A stretch of 64,000 nt of DNA, taken from Bog-877 sp050734135. Lineage in GTDB: Bacteria > Chloroflexota > Dormibacteria > Aeolococcales > Bog-877. The stretch spans positions 124,001-188,000 of the forward strand of contig JBOHUG010000070.1 of NCBI GenBank assembly GCA_050734135.1, in the 5' to 3' direction. This document shows, piece by piece, positions 34,942 to 44,096 of the stretch (position 1 is the stretch's first letter; the number at the start of each line of letters is the position of its first letter). Made by a program: the position numbers and the translations under genes. Below the pieces are notes generated by a model, which worked only from the letters and a program-made list of their open reading frames with translations, made no database searches and was not told where the DNA came from.

Positions 34942-36397
34942 CGGGCTCCGCGTGATCCCCGACCACACCCAGTTCGCTCTCGAAGTCGTTGAGCAGCCGC
35001 TGGACCCGCTCGGGGGTGGCGGATTCGCAGTACACCCGCATCAGCGGCTCGGTGCCCGACATCCTGACCAGGACCCAGGAGTCCTTTCCCATCCAGTACT
35101 TGTAGCCGTCGTCGCTCCTGGTGGCGGTGACGACCGCTTCCCCCACCGACTGCGGCGGCGTCGAGCTCATCCGATGGATCAGCTTCTCCCGCGCTGCGAA
35201 GTAGCTCTCGCGCGAGAACTGGTGATCGCGCCGAGAATAGGCGTGGGGTCCGACCAGCTGGGCCACCTGGCGACGGATCTCGCTGAGCGGCTGTCCGGTC
35301 ATCACGATCATCTCGGCAAAGAAGAGCCCGCTCAGGATTCCGTCCCGCTCTGGAATGTGGCCTCGGAAGGCGAAACCTCCGGACTCCTCAGCGGCGAAGA
35401 GACCGTCCAGCTCCCGCATTCTGGTCCCCAGATATTTGAAACCGACCGGCAGCTCCTCCACCGAGCAACCGTACTTCTCACCCAGGATGTCGAGCCGGCG
35501 GGTCATGGTCAACGAGCGCACCACCGGCCCCTTCAGTTGGCGGTTCTCACAGAGGTGCCAGAGCAGCAGGGTGGCAACCTCCAACTGGTCGATGAAGCTC
35601 CCGGTCTCATCGAAGATCCCGACCCGGTCCGCGTCGCCGTCGTTGATGATCCCCAGATCGAAGCCACCGCCTCGGAGGACCTGGGCGGCCTCGTCGGTGT
35701 TGGGTGGGATCGGCTCCGGGTGCAGGCCCCCGAATCCGGGGTTGCGTTCCGAATGCAGTTCGGTCACTCGGGTGGTACCCCCCAAGACCAGGTCGGAGAC
35801 GTAGCCGGAACCGGAGCCGTACATCGGGTCGTGCAGGATGTGCAGCCCAGCCTGCTTGATCTGACTCAGCTCGACCAATCGGGCGATCTGGGCCCGATAT
35901 GAGGGGCGGGGATCCACCATCTCGACCAACCCCTGCGAGAGTGCCTCCTCGAAGGCCATGGTGCGGACGGAGTCGTCGGCCAGCACCTGGGCGAGTTCCG
36001 CCTCCAGCCGGGAGGTCACCGCGGGTGGGGCGGAGCCCCCGTAGTCGGGCTTGTACTTGATCCCGTTGAACTCGGGCGGGTTGTGGCTGGCGGTCACCAC
36101 CACGCCCCCCAGCGCTTGGCGCTCCACCACCAGCCAAGCCGAGACCTGAGTGGGACTGGGTCGGTCGCTGAGCAGCACCTGGCGAGAGTTCGCGGCGAGC
36201 ACCCGCGCCACCTCCTGGGCGAAGAGCTCGGCGGAGAAGCGGGTGTCGTGCCCAACCACCACTTGGCCCTCCGCCGGAGCTGAGGCGAGGTATTGGGCCA
36301 CCGCCTGGGTCACCGCGCGCACGTTGGCGTAGGTGAAGTCATCGGCCACCACCGCTCGCCAGCCGTCGGTGCCGAAACTGATCTTGGCTTGTGTCAG
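34934..36397 (-). CDS. Phosphomannomutase/phosphoglucomutase, apparent CTG start
   Basis: An alpha-D-phosphohexomutase interconverting sugar 6- and 1-phosphates. TASHNPPEFNGIKYK carries the catalytic Ser, INDGDADRVG the Mg2+ loop, AAEESGG the sugar loop and VRMSGTEPLMRVY the phosphate loop. The first ATG/GTG/TTG (GTG near 36352) would cut off the conserved N-terminus. Extending the frame gives KISFGTDGWRAVVADDF, the normal family start, and the only codon there with a Shine-Dalgarno (GGGAG, seven bases upstream) is CTG 36397, giving 487 residues. No in-frame stop intervenes. Confidence 0.9.
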   Translation of the reverse strand: MTQAKISFGTDGWRAVVADDFTYANVRAVTQAVAQYLASAPAEGQVVVGHDTRFSAELFAQEVARVLAANSRQVLLSDRPSPTQVSAWLVVERQALGGVVVTASHNPPEFNGIKYKPDYGGSAPPAVTSRLEAELAQVLADDSVRTMAFEEALSQGLVEMVDPRPSYRAQIARLVELSQIKQAGLHILHDPMYGSGSGYVSDLVLGGTTRVTELHSERNPGFGGLHPEPIPPNTDEAAQVLRGGGFDLGIINDGDADRVGIFDETGSFIDQLEVATLLLWHLCENRQLKGPVVRSLTMTRRLDILGEKYGCSVEELPVGFKYLGTRMRELDGLFAAEESGGFAFRGHIPERDGILSGLFFAEMIVMTGQPLSEIRRQVAQLVGPHAYSRRDHQFSRESYFAAREKLIHRMSSTPPQSVGEAVVTATRSDDGYKYWMGKDSWVLVRMSGTEPLMRVYCESATPERVQRLLNDFESELGVVGDHAEPGG

Positions 36398-36474
36398 CTT
36401 TGATCTCCCTGGGGCAGCATAGGACGCCGATCACCGCAATTGTATGGGTAGTCCGGCGAGCCGCCCAGCGACCG

Positions 36475-37563
36475 CTAGAGAAGCTCCGTTCGACCGCGGC
36501 GCTGGATCTCTGCGACGACCCTGGTGACGTCCTGAACCTGAGCTAAGGGACAGACCAGCAGGGCATCCCCGGTGTCGATCACCGCCAACTCCTGCCCACC
36601 CACCACCACCACCAGGCGCTTGCCGGCAGCATCGACGTAGCTGCCCCGACTCTCCAGCACCAGGGCGTCGCCCCGCACCACGTTCAGATTGCCGTCTCCC
36701 TCGCCGGCGGCGAGGGCGGTGCGATAGAGGTCGAGGAATGTCCCCAGATCACTCCATGGCAAGTGGGTCGGGAGAACCGCCACTCTCGAGCTCGGCTCCA
36801 AGACCAGGCGATCCACTACCCCGATCGGAACCGTGGCCCAGTCTGCGGCGAAAGTGGCACTTCCCAGCTCCTGCCCCGCGAACGCCGACCGCGCTGCTGC
36901 CAGTACCGCCGGAGCGTGAGTCCCCAGCTCCTCCAAGAACAGCTCAGCCCGCCAGGCGAAGAGGCCGGTATTCCAGAAGTAGCGGCCGCTGGCGACCATC
37001 TCCTGGGCGCGCGCGGGGTCTGGCTTCTCGACGAAGCTCAAGGCATGAAAGAGGGGGAGCGCCAGTTCCAGGTCGGCGGGAGGGGGCAGCTCGGCGCCAA
37101 CCTCCACGTAGCCGAAGCCGGACGCGGCCCAGGCCGGTTCGATCCCGATCGAGATGAGCACCTCGAAGCGGCGCGCCCAGGCCGCGGCCGAGAGCAGCGC
37201 CTTGGCGGTGGCTGTCTCATCCGGCATGTAGTGATCGGCGTGGAGCGACACCATGACCGCCTGTGGGTGGAGCCGGAGGGCCGCCAGAGCGGCCCAGGCC
37301 AACGCCGGGCCAGTTCCACGAGGCTCAGGCTCCAGCAAGAGCCGCTCCGGTTCCAACTCGGGGATCTCGGCCAGCACCAGGGCCGCCTGCTGGACGGCGG
37401 TGACCACCAGCACGGCCCCTCCCAAGCGGGCCGCCCGGTCGTAGGCGTGGCGCAACAAGGATCGACCATCGGGCGCCAGGGGACCGAGGTGCTTCGGTTC
37501 TCGGGAGCGGGAGCGAGGCCAGAGCCTGGTCCCGGAACCTCCGGCGAGCACCACGGCGACCAA
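36475..37563 (-). CDS. manC: Mannose-1-phosphate guanylyltransferase
   Basis: Makes GDP-mannose from GTP and mannose-1-phosphate. VVLAGGSGTRLWPRSR is the nucleotide-binding signature, REPKHLGPL aligns with the PKQF-type motif, VSLHADHYM has the metal Asp, and FVEKPDP and GYFWNTG-type segment (GRYFWNTGLF) are conserved. 362 residues without a fused isomerase domain; the separate cupin nearby may supply that. The start TTG 37563 has only a weak ribosome-binding site. Confidence 0.9.
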   Translation of the reverse strand: MVAVVLAGGSGTRLWPRSRSREPKHLGPLAPDGRSLLRHAYDRAARLGGAVLVVTAVQQAALVLAEIPELEPERLLLEPEPRGTGPALAWAALAALRLHPQAVMVSLHADHYMPDETATAKALLSAAAWARRFEVLISIGIEPAWAASGFGYVEVGAELPPPADLELALPLFHALSFVEKPDPARAQEMVASGRYFWNTGLFAWRAELFLEELGTHAPAVLAAARSAFAGQELGSATFAADWATVPIGVVDRLVLEPSSRVAVLPTHLPWSDLGTFLDLYRTALAAGEGDGNLNVVRGDALVLESRGSYVDAAGKRLVVVVGGQELAVIDTGDALLVCPLAQVQDVTRVVAEIQRRGRTELL

Positions 37564-37610
37564 TTCCGGGGGAGCCGCCAGGACTCCCTCCCCGGGATCT
37601 CCCGGCTGGG

Positions 37611-38804
37611 TCAGCTGGCCGTCCCGGCGCCGACGGTGAGCTGGGGCTCGAGGCCCGCGTCGCGCGCCAGGTCATTGCGGTAGGGAGTGCGCTCCCAAGG
37701 CAGGTCTAGGTCGGAGCGACCGAAGTGTCCGTAGGCGGCCACCTGGCGGTAGATCGGCCGCCGAAGCGACAGCTCCTTGATGATCCCCGACGGAGAGAGA
37801 TCGAAGTACTCGTCGATCAGCGCCTCGATCTGGCTTTTGGGAATTGCCTCGGTCCCGAAGGTGTCAACCCCTACCGAGACCGGCTTGGCCACCCCAATCG
37901 CGTAGGCCAGTTGAACCTCCGCCCGCCTGGCCAGCCCGGCGGCCACCAGATGCTTGGCCACGTACCGGGCTCCGTAGGCCGCCGATCGGTCGACCTTGGT
38001 CGGGTCCTTCCCCGAGAAGGCTCCTCCCCCGTGACGGCCCAGGCCGCCGTACGAGTCCACGATGATCTTCCGGCCGGTCAGCCCCGCGTCACCCTGGGGT
38101 CCACCGATCACAAACCGTCCGGTGGGATTCACCAGGACGCGGGTCTGGTCGTCGAACAAGTGCCCCGGTAACGACGGCCGGATCACATGCTCGCGGACCC
38201 CAGCCTCGATCTCCTCGTGGCTGGCCTCCTCGGAGTGCTGGGCACTCACCACCACGGTGTCTACGTGGATCGGGATTCCGGCCTCGTCGTACTCGACTGT
38301 GACCTGGCTCTTGCCATCGGGCCGGGCCCACTTGAGAGTGCCGTTCTTTCGCATCTCGGCCAGCCGCCGGCTGACCCCGTGCGCGTACTGGATGGGCGCG
38401 GGCATCAACTCGGGGGTTTCGTCACAAGCGAAGCCGAACATCATCCCCTGGTCGCCGGCACCACCGGTGTCCACCCCCTGGGCGATGTCGGGGGACTGGC
38501 CCTCGATGCAAACCAGCACCCCGCATGTCTCGTAGTCGAATCCGTACTTGGCGCGCACGTAGCCAACATCCCGGATCGTCTGCCGGACCACCTTGGGCAT
38601 GTCTACGTAACAGTCAGTTGAGATCTCACCCAAGAGGATGGCGGTGCCCGTAGTGAGGGCAGTCTCACAGGCCACCCGAGCCAGCGGGTCCTGAGCCAGG
38701 ATCGCGTCCAGGATCGCGTCGGAGATCTGGTCAGCGAGCTTGTCGGGATGACCCTCGGTGACCGATTCCGAGGTGAACAGTCGTCGATTGGGTCGGTGTT
38801 TCAC
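37611..38804 (-). CDS. metK: S-adenosylmethionine synthetase
   Basis: Makes S-adenosylmethionine from methionine and ATP. FTSESVTEGHPDK, GAGDQGMMFGFA, GRHGGGAFSGKDPTKVDRSA and DTFGTE mark the three-domain MetK fold (397 residues). Start GTG 38804 with GAGAGGAGAG upstream. The 111-base leader from ahcY has a small GC hairpin (ACCGG/CCGGT) and no recognisable SAM riboswitch. Confidence 0.97.
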   Translation of the reverse strand: MKHRPNRRLFTSESVTEGHPDKLADQISDAILDAILAQDPLARVACETALTTGTAILLGEISTDCYVDMPKVVRQTIRDVGYVRAKYGFDYETCGVLVCIEGQSPDIAQGVDTGGAGDQGMMFGFACDETPELMPAPIQYAHGVSRRLAEMRKNGTLKWARPDGKSQVTVEYDEAGIPIHVDTVVVSAQHSEEASHEEIEAGVREHVIRPSLPGHLFDDQTRVLVNPTGRFVIGGPQGDAGLTGRKIIVDSYGGLGRHGGGAFSGKDPTKVDRSAAYGARYVAKHLVAAGLARRAEVQLAYAIGVAKPVSVGVDTFGTEAIPKSQIEALIDEYFDLSPSGIIKELSLRRPIYRQVAAYGHFGRSDLDLPWERTPYRNDLARDAGLEPQLTVGAGTAS

Positions 38805-38915
38805 GGGTCTCTCCTCTCACCCTCACCGGAAGCCATCCACTTGTTGGAGCGGACCTTCTCCTGTCCGAGGGCCGCGGTCATCTTAGCCAACCGGGAGCCC
38901 GGTCCCGGAACAGCC

Positions 38916-40199
38916 TCAGTCGGTGCCTTGCTCCCAGGAGGAGAGGTATTTCTGCTGCTCGTCAGTCAGGACATCGATCTCGACCCCAAGAGCGGCCAAC
39001 TTCAGCCGGGCCACCTCTTGGTCGATCTCCAACGGTACGTCGTGGACGTCCGGTGCGAGCTTTCCGGCGTGCCCCGCCAGATAGGCGGCCGCCAGGGCCT
39101 GGTTGGCAAAGGACATGTCCATCACAGACGCCGGGTGTCCCTCCGCTGCCGAGAGGTTGAGCAAGCGTCCTTCCGCCAGCAGGTAGACGCGGCGACCATT
39201 GGCCAGGGCGTGCTCCGCCACCAACGGTCGGGCCTCTGAAACCTCGGTCGTCAGCTCGTCCAGCGCCGCCAGGTTGATCTCCGAGTTGAAGTGGCCGCTG
39301 TTAGCGACGATGCAGCCGTCCTTGAGCGCCCCGAAGTGCTGCCGGTCCACCACATTGCGGTCCCCGGTCACGGTTATAACCACATCGGCTCGGGGAGCGG
39401 CCTCGAGCAGTGTCATCACCTGGAAGCCCTCCATGACGGCCTCCAGAGCGCGGGTCGGATCCACCTCGGTGACGATCACCTGGGCGCCCATGCCGCGGGC
39501 CCGGGCGGCCAACCCGCGGCCGCACCAGCCGTAGCCGCAGACCACGAAGGTGCGCCCGGCGAGCAGAATGTTGGTGGCGCGAACCAGTCCGTCAATGGTG
39601 GACTGGCCAGTTCCGTAGCGATTGTCAAAGAGATGCTTGGTCAGGGCCTCGTTAACTGCGATCACCGGGAATCGCAGGACGCCAGCTTTGGCCATGGAGC
39701 GCAGCCGGATCACCCCGGTGGTCGTTTCCTCGGTGCTGCCCAGCACGTGGGTTGAGGCGGCAGGTTCCCGTTGATGGAGCAAGCCCACCAGGTCGGCGCC
39801 GTCGTCCATCGTGATTTGGGGCCGGGTGGCCAGGACGGCTTCCAGGTGCGCGTAGTAGACTTCGCGATCCTCGCCTCGCCTCGCGAAAACTGAGATCCCC
39901 TGAGTCACCAGGCGGGCGGCCACGGAGTCCTGGGTTGAGAGTGGATTGCTGGCGCACAGCGCTACCTCGGCGCCACCGGCGGCGAGCGCCAGCACCAGAT
40001 TGGCGGTCTCCGCGGTGACGTGGAGGCAGCCGCCGACTCGGAGGCCCCGAAAGGGCTGATCCCGCTCGAAGCGAGACCTGATCTGGGCCAGGACCGGCAT
40101 GTCCCGGGCCGCCCAGGCGACCCGCTGGGCGCCGGACTCAGCCAGTTTGAGGTCAGTCACGTCGTAATCGGCGGCCGGCGCTGTTCCGGATTCAGCCAA
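38916..40199 (-). CDS. ahcY: Adenosylhomocysteinase
   Basis: Hydrolyses S-adenosylhomocysteine to adenosine and homocysteine with bound NAD. 427 residues; GSTEETTTGV, the Lys-Asn-like substrate loop NEALTKHLFDNRYGTGQS, VCGYGWCGRGLAARARGMG (NAD P-loop) and NSGHFNSEI are intact. Start TTG 40199 behind GAGAGGAGA. The C-terminus lacks the terminal KPxxYRY of most homologues, ending KYLSSWEQGTD, as in many short prokaryotic forms. Confidence 0.96.
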   Translation of the reverse strand: MAESGTAPAADYDVTDLKLAESGAQRVAWAARDMPVLAQIRSRFERDQPFRGLRVGGCLHVTAETANLVLALAAGGAEVALCASNPLSTQDSVAARLVTQGISVFARRGEDREVYYAHLEAVLATRPQITMDDGADLVGLLHQREPAASTHVLGSTEETTTGVIRLRSMAKAGVLRFPVIAVNEALTKHLFDNRYGTGQSTIDGLVRATNILLAGRTFVVCGYGWCGRGLAARARGMGAQVIVTEVDPTRALEAVMEGFQVMTLLEAAPRADVVITVTGDRNVVDRQHFGALKDGCIVANSGHFNSEINLAALDELTTEVSEARPLVAEHALANGRRVYLLAEGRLLNLSAAEGHPASVMDMSFANQALAAAYLAGHAGKLAPDVHDVPLEIDQEVARLKLAALGVEIDVLTDEQQKYLSSWEQGTD

Positions 40200-40211
40200 T
40201 GAAGTCTCCTC

Positions 40212-40751
40212 TCACAGCGCCAGCAGAGCCTCAACCCGGTTCTCCCCTAGCCGCGCTCGACCCTGGAGCGCCAGAAGCTCGACCACGAACCCGAATCCCA
40301 CCGCCACCCCGCCCAGCCGGTTGATCAGGTCCAAGGTTGCCAGGGCGGTGCCGCCGGTGGCCAGGAGGTCGTCCACCACCAGCACTCTGGTGCCAGGCTG
40401 GATGGCGTCCTGGTGCATCTCCAAGATCGCCTCTCCGTACTCCAGTTCGTAGCTGGAACTGAGCACTGCGGCCGGCAGTCGACCCGCCTTGCGGACCGGC
40501 ACCACCCCGACACCGAGCTGGAACGCGATCACGGCTCCGAATGTGAAGCCACGGGACTCGATGCTGGCAACGGCCCCAACATCAGCGGATCGAAAGAGCT
40601 CCGTCAACTGAGCGCAGGCGGTGCGGAAGGCAGTCCCATCACCGAGCAGCGGCGTGATATCACGAAAAAGGATTCCCGGCTTCGGGTAGTCCGGAACATC
40701 CCGGATGTATGACCGCAGATCGACCTCGGCTACGGGGTTCGACTCCGGCAC
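40212..40751 (-). CDS. apt: Adenine phosphoribosyltransferase
   Basis: Salvages adenine, produced from the adenosine released by AhcY, to AMP. 179 residues; PKPGILFRDITPLL at the N-terminus, ESRGFTFGAVIA (flexible loop) and VLVVDDLLATGGTA (PRPP site) are intact. Start GTG 40751. It lies 12 bases upstream of ahcY on the same strand, a metabolically sensible pairing. Confidence 0.95.
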   Translation of the reverse strand: MPESNPVAEVDLRSYIRDVPDYPKPGILFRDITPLLGDGTAFRTACAQLTELFRSADVGAVASIESRGFTFGAVIAFQLGVGVVPVRKAGRLPAAVLSSSYELEYGEAILEMHQDAIQPGTRVLVVDDLLATGGTALATLDLINRLGGVAVGFGFVVELLALQGRARLGENRVEALLAL

Positions 40752-40807
40752 CGGGGAATCCTACTACAGCAAGTCCGGCACTTCGATCTGGGAAAGTGGC
40801 TACCTAC

Positions 40808-41233
40808 TCAGAGCAGTTGCCGGTTGACGAACCCTTCGTTCCGTTGATGCCAGTACCCCACCGCAAGCTCTCCGAGCCTCCAGCAGAGGAAGATGGGCTG
40901 CCCCTCGCGCTGGGAGGGAAAGTCAATCAGCCCAGACTGAGCGTCCCTAAGCAGGATCCCGTGCTGCTGCAGAAACTCCATCTCCCGCTCGACCCGCTCC
41001 CCCGCTTGGAGCATCGCCGACGCCGCCGCTCCGCCGCCGTTGTGACCCTCCGTACTGCGAACCTGACCCAGAGCGTCCTGGTCGGTTGCCACACCGAGTT
41101 GGAGGGTCAGCGATTGCAGCACCTGGGTCAAGGCCGGCAACAGCTGATTGGCCTGGGCTACGGTGTAGAGCCGAATCTTCGGCGGCAGCAGCGGCGCGCC
41201 CTCGCCCGGGTTCCCCGGAACTGAGTCAGACAA
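40808..41233 (-). CDS. DUF2203 family protein
   Basis: A 141-residue protein with the DUF2203 pattern: LYTVAQANQLLPALTQV, ILLRDAQSGLIDFPS, then IFLCWRLGELAVGYWHQRNE near the end. Start TTG 41233 overlaps the stop of the LLM gene. The biochemical role of this family is unknown. It tends to be acidic-helical at the N-terminus with a small C-terminal beta region. Confidence 0.88.
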   Translation of the reverse strand: MSDSVPGNPGEGAPLLPPKIRLYTVAQANQLLPALTQVLQSLTLQLGVATDQDALGQVRSTEGHNGGGAAASAMLQAGERVEREMEFLQQHGILLRDAQSGLIDFPSQREGQPIFLCWRLGELAVGYWHQRNEGFVNRQLL

Positions 41234-42161
41234 AGGCCGGCAACACTTCGCTGCCCAGCAGCTCCAGCTGGTCCAGGTCGCTCAGATCGAGCAGCTGCAG
41301 GTAGATCCGCTGGCAGCCCAGCCGCGCATAGGCCTCGACCCGCTCTAGGACTTGAGCTGGGGTACCGAAAGCTCCGACCACAGCCAGCCGTTCTGGATCC
41401 TGGCCGGCGTCGCGGGCCCGCCGATTGGCGGCGGACAGATCTCGGCCGCAGCACACTGTGAGTGCCGCCGAGAGCCGCAACTGGCCCGGAACCCGCCCCC
41501 GGGCCCGGCAGGCATTCTGGACCACCTCGAACTGAGCGCCAGCGGCGGCGAGCGACACGAAGGCGACGTTGAATTCGGCGGCGAACTGCGCCGCTAGGGC
41601 AGGGGTCAGTCGCTTGCCCATACCACCGATCAGGATCGGGGGCCCGGGTTGCTGCCAAGGCTTGGGCAGGGCCGGCGAGTCGTGGAGCTGGTAGTGCTTT
41701 CCGGTGAACGAATAGGTGGAGCCCTCCGGGGTTGCCCAGAGCGACGTTACGATCTCGAGTTGCTCCGCCAGCCGCTCGAATCGTTCAACGGAACTGGGGA
41801 AGGGGATCCCGTACGCCACATGTTCCGCGGCGTACCAGCCGGCGCCGATTCCTAAGTCAACCCGACCCTCACTCATCTGATCCACCTGGGCGACCGAGAT
41901 CGCCAGAGGGCCGGGAAGCCTGAAGGTGGCGCAGGTCATCAACGTCCCCAACCGGATCCGCTGCGTCTCCCGAGCCAGCCCGGCCAGGGTGACCCAGGAG
42001 TCGGTGGGCCCGGGGAGCCCGTCCTTGCGCTGGATGGCGAGGTAGTGGTCGGAACGGAAGAATCCGGCGAAGCCACAGTCCTCAGCTGTTCGGGCCGCCC
42101 GGACTAGCTCTTCATAGGAGGCGCCATTCTGGGGTTCCGTGAACACATGCAGCTCGGGCAC
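41226..42161 (-). CDS. LLM-class F420-dependent oxidoreductase
   Basis: A second luciferase-like TIM-barrel oxidoreductase, 311 residues. It begins PELHVFTEPQNGASYEEL, then FAGFFRSDHYLAI, IRLGTLMTCATFRLPGPL, GRVDLGIGAGWYAAEH and PPILIGGMGKRL, the pattern of TIGR03560-type F420 enzymes. Start GTG 42161. It is not closely alike to the one at 4032. The substrate is unknown; it sits at the downstream edge of the polysaccharide genes. Confidence 0.88.
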   Translation of the reverse strand: MPELHVFTEPQNGASYEELVRAARTAEDCGFAGFFRSDHYLAIQRKDGLPGPTDSWVTLAGLARETQRIRLGTLMTCATFRLPGPLAISVAQVDQMSEGRVDLGIGAGWYAAEHVAYGIPFPSSVERFERLAEQLEIVTSLWATPEGSTYSFTGKHYQLHDSPALPKPWQQPGPPILIGGMGKRLTPALAAQFAAEFNVAFVSLAAAGAQFEVVQNACRARGRVPGQLRLSAALTVCCGRDLSAANRRARDAGQDPERLAVVGAFGTPAQVLERVEAYARLGCQRIYLQLLDLSDLDQLELLGSEVLPAFV

Positions 42162-42198
42162 GACGCTCGAAGGCTACAAGAGATATGGGCCCAGAGGG

Positions 42199-43203
42199 CT
42201 ATTTCGTGCCCCGCAGCATCTGGCGCCAGGGGGTGGGCTGAGCCCAGCGGTCGACCCAGTCCGGGCCGACCTGGCGCCCAGCCAGGATCAGACGTCGCTC
42301 CCGGCGCGACTGGGGCAGGCGCCGCCAGGCGTCGAGGGCGCCCTGCGCCGCTGCCGGATGACGGATCGCCGCGCTGCCGGTCCGGAGTGCGAAGAGGGAG
42401 CTGGCGCTGACTAGCTGACCACCCCTCAGCCACGCCGGCGGGGCGTTGCGGAGCCAGACCGAGATTCGATTCGCCACCACGTGGCGCTCTATCGCGCTGA
42501 TGCGGTGAAGTCCAGTCCCGCCCCGGCGGTGGCTGGCGGTGGCATCCGGCTCGTACCAGGAGCGCCAGCCGCGCCAGCGGGCTCGCCAGTCGAGATCCAC
42601 ATCTTCCAAGTAGGCGAAGAAGTCCTCGCAGAGAACCTCTCCGTTGAGCTTCACGTCTTCCAGCATCTCCCGTCGATACACGGCGGCAGCCGCCGAGACC
42701 CCGAAAACCTCCTCGGCTTGGTGGCGGCGCCCGTCCTCCGCCACCCCCTGGTCGCGGTTGGCGACCCAGCCGCTCAGATAGAGCACATGCCCGGTGGAGT
42801 CCAGCGGGGAGGTCCGGGGGATCGCCCTACGGAGCCGGCCGCCGACGCTGCCAATGTCCCCGGCGGATTGGGCGCGGGCGACTGCGGCGGCGAGGAACGT
42901 GGGATCCAGGGCGACATCCAAGTTGCACAGCAGGATGAACTCGGAGGCACTTGCCCGCAGCCCCTGGTTCACTGCGGCAGCGAAGCCGCGATTGTCGGAG
43001 TTGGCCAGTAACTCCACCTCCGGTTGCGCCTGGAACCACTCCCGCGAACCGTCCTTGGAGCCGTTGTCCACCACCACAACCTGCACTGGGGCCAGGGTCT
43101 GGGAACGAATCGACCCCATCATGGCTTCACAGTCCTCGCGTCCGTTCCAGTTGACCGCGATCACTGCCACCGACCCCGGGGCACGCTCAACCGGCCCGGT
43201 CAC
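42199..43203 (-). CDS. Family 2 glycosyltransferase
   Basis: A GT-A fold glycosyltransferase, 334 residues, starting GTG 43203 with a GTGA overlap to the preceding gene; longer frames upstream are shadow. VAVIAVNWNGREDCEAMM starts the fold, VVVVDNGSKDGSREW holds the nucleotide Asp, LLCNLDVALD is the DxD-like loop, and CEDFFAYLEDVDLDWRARW the acceptor/ED region. Probably a rhamnosyltransferase-like enzyme of the polysaccharide locus. Confidence 0.88.
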   Translation of the reverse strand: MTGPVERAPGSVAVIAVNWNGREDCEAMMGSIRSQTLAPVQVVVVDNGSKDGSREWFQAQPEVELLANSDNRGFAAAVNQGLRASASEFILLCNLDVALDPTFLAAAVARAQSAGDIGSVGGRLRRAIPRTSPLDSTGHVLYLSGWVANRDQGVAEDGRRHQAEEVFGVSAAAAVYRREMLEDVKLNGEVLCEDFFAYLEDVDLDWRARWRGWRSWYEPDATASHRRGGTGLHRISAIERHVVANRISVWLRNAPPAWLRGGQLVSASSLFALRTGSAAIRHPAAAQGALDAWRRLPQSRRERRLILAGRQVGPDWVDRWAQPTPWRQMLRGTK

Positions 43204-44096
43204 GGGCTCACCGCGGGGTGGCGCCGAAGCGAGTTGAGACCGAGCAGCCAGCCCAGTCGCAGCAGGATGCCGAGCGCGACCAGAGGTGACCAGAGCGCAT
43301 TGCCGCCCCGCAGGTAGTGAAGCCGGTAGAAGCGCCACATCGACCGATGAAACGCGACCAACATCTGACGGGCCACCTGGCGCGAGCTGGACCCCTTGAG
43401 ATGGACCACGCGGGCGGTCGGCTCATACCAGACCATGAAGCCGAGCTCCCTCAGGCGCCAGCAGAGGTCCAGATCTTCGCCGTACATGAAGAAGCGCGCA
43501 TCGAAGCCGCCCAGCTGGTCCCAGGCCGCCCTCCGGATCAGAAGGCAAGCGCCACTGCCGCTATCGATTACCGTCGGCTGGTCCACCGGGAAGTTGGTCA
43601 GATTGTAGGCACCGAATCTGGGGCTGGCTGGGCGCAGCCGACTCAACCCTCCGAGCCGCCAGAGGGCAGTCAGGGGAGTTGGAAAGCTGCGCCTACAGGC
43701 GGCGTCGAGCCGGCCATCAGGGCGATCGATTCGAGGTGAGACCGCTCCTCGCTGGGGCTGATCTCCGAGAGCTCGCAGCATCACCGCCAGGGCGTCGCCA
43801 ACCAGGACGGCGTCAGGATTGAGGAGCAGGAGGGCGTCTCCGGGGAGTTCCTGGGCGGCCAGGTTGTTGGCGGAGGCGAAGCCCACGTTGCGCTTCATTC
43901 GGAGCAGCCGCACTGACGGGAACTGTTCTGCGACCAACTCCGCCGTGCCGTCCCGAGATGCGTTGTCGACCACTACGACGTGGTCCGCCGCTATCCCGGA
44001 CCGAAGGCAGGAGGTGATCGCGGCCGCAACCTCCAGGCGGGAGCGATAGGTGCAGATCACCGCGCTCACCTCCGCCGCCGCGATGGCTTCGCTCAC
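43200..44096 (-). CDS. Family 2 glycosyltransferase (rhamnosyltransferase-like)
   Basis: A 298-residue GT-A enzyme starting at GTG 44096, overlapping the rfbD stop (GTGA). VSAVICTYRSRLEVAAAI, VVVVDNASRDGTAELV, LLLLNPDAVL and FFMYGEDLDLCWRLRE are the standard motifs. A basic, hydrophobic C-terminal segment follows, likely membrane-associated. Direct coupling to rfbD suggests it uses dTDP-rhamnose. Confidence 0.88.
   Translation of the reverse strand: MSEAIAAAEVSAVICTYRSRLEVAAAITSCLRSGIAADHVVVVDNASRDGTAELVAEQFPSVRLLRMKRNVGFASANNLAAQELPGDALLLLNPDAVLVGDALAVMLRALGDQPQRGAVSPRIDRPDGRLDAACRRSFPTPLTALWRLGGLSRLRPASPRFGAYNLTNFPVDQPTVIDSGSGACLLIRRAAWDQLGGFDARFFMYGEDLDLCWRLRELGFMVWYEPTARVVHLKGSSSRQVARQMLVAFHRSMWRFYRLHYLRGGNALWSPLVALGILLRLGWLLGLNSLRRHPAVSP

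Noticed and set aside
38805..38915. Possible SAM riboswitch upstream of metK
   Set aside because: The gap has one tiny hairpin and lacks the conserved SAM-I/II cores; GAGAGGAGAG is a normal ribosome-binding site.
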